From Psettodes erumei (taxonomy: Eukaryota; Chordata; Actinopteri; Pleuronectiformes; Psettodidae): a stretch of 64,000 nucleotides of DNA. Shown here piece by piece: positions 61,640-64,000 of this stretch (positions are counted from its first letter, which is position 1; each line of letters opens with the position of its first letter). The DNA is taken from contig JAFBJZ010000628.1 in NCBI GenBank assembly GCA_016785225.1, positions 305,001 through 369,000 on the forward strand, read 5' to 3'. Under the pieces are notes generated by a model that had not been told where the DNA came from, made no database searches, and worked only from the letters and a program-made list of their open reading frames with translations. A program made the translations under genes and the position numbers.

Positions 61640-64000
61640 AATGCATACAAACATAGTATGTCAGTATGTAAAAAATGTCAGGAATTTTTTTTTCATAAAA
61701 ACACATCAGAACATCTCAGAATAGTGTTTTATGAACACCCCATAGCATCAATGGTGTTAAAAATACAAAAAAGGTCATTTTGTAGGATGTCACAAAATCG
61801 CAAAAAAACCCCAACATAGTACACTATGTCGAAAAATGTCAAAAATGTCAAAAAAAAAAATTCTTGAAAATGCATCAAAACATCTCAGAATACTGTTTTA
61901 TAAACACCCCATAGCATCAAAGGTGTTAAAAATACAAAAAAGGTCATTTTATATGATGTCACAAAAATGCAAAAAAAAATCATAGTATAGTATGTCGAAA
62001 AAAGGCAAAAATGTCAAAAAAAAAAAATTCTTTGAAACGCATCAAAACATCTCAAAATAGTGTTTTATAACCCCTGCATTACATAAAAGGTGTTAAAAAT
62101 ACAAAAAAGGTCATTTTATACAATGTCACAAAAACACAAAAAACAACATACTATGTCGAAAAAAGGCAAAAATGTCAAAAAAAAAAATTCTTGAAAATGC
62201 ATCAAAACATCTCAGAATAGTGTTTCATAAACACCCCATAGCATCAAAGGTGTTAAAAATAAAAAAAAAGGTCATTTTATAGGATGTCACAAAATCGCAA
62301 AAAAAACCCAACATAGTATACTATGTCGAAAAATTTCAAAAATTGTCAAAAAAAAAAATTCTTGAAAATGCATCAGAACATCTCAAAATAGTGTTTCATA
62401 AACACCCCATAGCATCAAAGGTGTTAAAAATACAAAAAAGGTCATTTTATAGGATGTCACAAAATCGCAAAAAAACCCCAACATAGTACACTATGTCGAA
62501 AAATGTCAAAAAATGTCAAAAAAAAAAATTCTTGAAAATGCATCAAAACATCTCAGAATACGGTTTTATAAACACCCCATAGCATCAAAGGTGTTAAAAA
62601 TACAAAAAAAGGTAGTTTTATAGGATGTCACAAAAACGCAAAAAAACAACATAGTATAGTATGTCGAAAAAGGCAAAAAATGTCAATTTTTTTTTTTTCT
62701 TGAAAACACATCAGAACATCTCAAAATAGTGTTTCATAAACACCCCATAGCATCAAAGGTGTTAAAAATACAAAAAAGGTCATTTTATATGATGTCACAA
62801 AAATGCAAAAAAAACACATAGTATAGTATGTCGAAAAAAGGCAAAAATGTCAAAAAAAAAAATTTCTTTGAAACGCATCAAAACATCTCAAAATAGTGTT
62901 TTATAGCCCCTGCATTACATAAAAGGTGTTAAAAATACAAAAAAGGTCATTTTATACAATGTCACAAAAACACAAAAAAACGACATACTATGTCGAAAAA
63001 AGGCAAAAATGTCAAAAAAAAAAAATTCTTGAAAATGCATCAAAACATCTCAGAATAGTGTTTCATAAACACCCCATAGCATCAAAGGTGTTAAAAATAC
63101 AAAAAAGGTCATTTTATAGGATGTCACAAAATCGCAAAAAAAACCCAACATAGTATACTATGTCGAAAAATTTCAAAAATTGTCAAAAAAAAAAAATTCT
63201 TGAAAATGCATCAAAACATCTGAGAATAGTGTTTCATAAACACCCCATAGCATCAAAGGTGTTAAAAATACAAAAAAAGGTCATTTTATAGGATGTCACA
63301 AAATTGCAAAAAAAACCTAACATAGTACACTATGTCAAAAAATGTCAAAAATTGTCAAAAAAAAAAATTCTTGAAAATGCATCAAAACATCTCAGAATAC
63401 GGTTTTATAAACACCCCATAGCATCAAAGGTGTTAAAAATACAAAAAAGGTCATTTTATACAATGTCACAAAAACACAAAAAAACGACATAGTATGTCGA
63501 AAAAAGGCAAAAATGTCAAAAAAAAAAAATTCTTTGAAACGCATCAAAACATCTCAAAATAGTGTTTTATAACCCCTGCATTACATAAAAGGTGTTAAAA
63601 ATACAAAAAAGGTCATTTTATACAATGTCACAAAAACACAAAAAAACGACATACTATGTCGAAAAATTTCAAAAATTGTCCAAAAAAAAAAATTCTTGAA
63701 AATGCATCAGAACATCTCAAAATAGTGTTTCATAAACACCCCATAGCATCAAAGGTGTTAAAAATACAAAAAAAGGTCATTTTATAGGATGTCACAAAAA
63801 TGCAAAAAAAACACATAGTATAGTATGTCGAAAAAAGGCAAAAATGTCAAAAAAAAAAAATTCTTGAAAATGCATCAAAACATCTCAGAATACTGTTTTA
63901 TAAACACCCCATAGCATCAAAGGTGTTAAAAATACAAAAAAGGTCATTTTATATGATGTCACAAAAATGCAAAAAAAACACATAGTATAGTATGTCGAAA
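61640..64000. repeat. A-rich tandem satellite, about 14 copies visible, continues past window
   Basis: Units of about 160-171 bp recur. The anchor GGTGTTAAAAAT falls at about 61753, 61922, 62089, 62249, 62420, 62590, 62758, 62925, 63087, 63258, 63429, 63591, 63753 and 63922. Each unit holds CACCCCATAGCATCAAAGG or a CCCCTGCATTACAT variant, ATGTCACAAAA, and a short palindrome-like CATAGTATACTATG or CATAGTATAGTATG core followed by TCGAAAAA. The strand is strongly A-rich. The array sits in the syne2 intron after exon 61460-61588 and shows no coding function. Its open frames are by-products of a unit near 171 bases (57 codons). Confidence 0.95.

Noticed and set aside
61526..63492. Repeating open frames over the satellite (peptides containing HPIASKVLKIQKRS)
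   Set aside because: They recur only because the unit is near 171 bases; frames are broken in 160-169-base units, and there is no splice, start or family evidence.
1..64000. CRISPR arrays, operons, phage or bacterial defence genes
   Set aside because: The DNA is eukaryotic; the tandem repeats are microsatellites and a satellite without spacer structure.

Overview
The window is vertebrate nuclear DNA, almost certainly from a ray-finned fish (percomorph-like). Genes are split into many short exons with GT-AG introns, introns are compact (often 70-150 bp), (CA)n/(TG)n microsatellites are very dense, and the gene content is animal (mitochondrial trifunctional enzyme, FHIT, GAREM2, an ATP synthase small subunit, nesprin-2). 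There are no operons, ribosome-binding sites or CRISPR arrays. The exact species cannot be told from the sequence.

Layout. 1-3.8 kb: no gene recognised; microsatellites and a CRE-like, promoter-like patch. 3.8-8.25 kb, minus strand: hadhb, 15 coding exons plus a 5' untranslated exon. 8.53-9.03 kb, plus strand: an intronless FHIT gene, head to head with hadhb across about 250 bp. 10.9-18.6 kb, minus strand: garem2, 7 coding exons. 20.0-22.0 kb, minus strand: atp5mj, a 52-residue proteolipid. 23.6-61.6 kb and beyond, plus strand: syne2 (nesprin-2). I could place 99 exons, about 18.6 kb of coding sequence, from the calponin-homology (actin-binding) domains to the last spectrin repeats. The KASH membrane anchor is not in the window. 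61.64-64.0 kb: an A-rich tandem satellite of about 160-171 bp units with a higher-order period of about 836 bp, lying in the intron after the last visible syne2 exon.

hadhb and atp5mj act in mitochondrial energy metabolism, FHIT hydrolyses diadenosine polyphosphates, GAREM2 is a growth-factor signalling adaptor and nesprin-2 links nucleus to actin. They share a locus but no obvious pathway. hadhb near garem2 matches the human HADHA/HADHB/GAREM2 neighbourhood, but here FHIT occupies the head-to-head position that HADHA holds in human.

The most useful observations are: (1) about nine single-base reading-frame breaks in syne2 and one in garem2, with all splice sites otherwise intact and no isolated stop codons, which looks like residual assembly indels but could mean decay; (2) the single-exon FHIT sharing a promoter region with hadhb; (3) the higher-order satellite beside the KASH exons; (4) complementary (TG)n/(CA)n blocks bracketing a syne2 exon. 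I found no convincing new multi-gene system.
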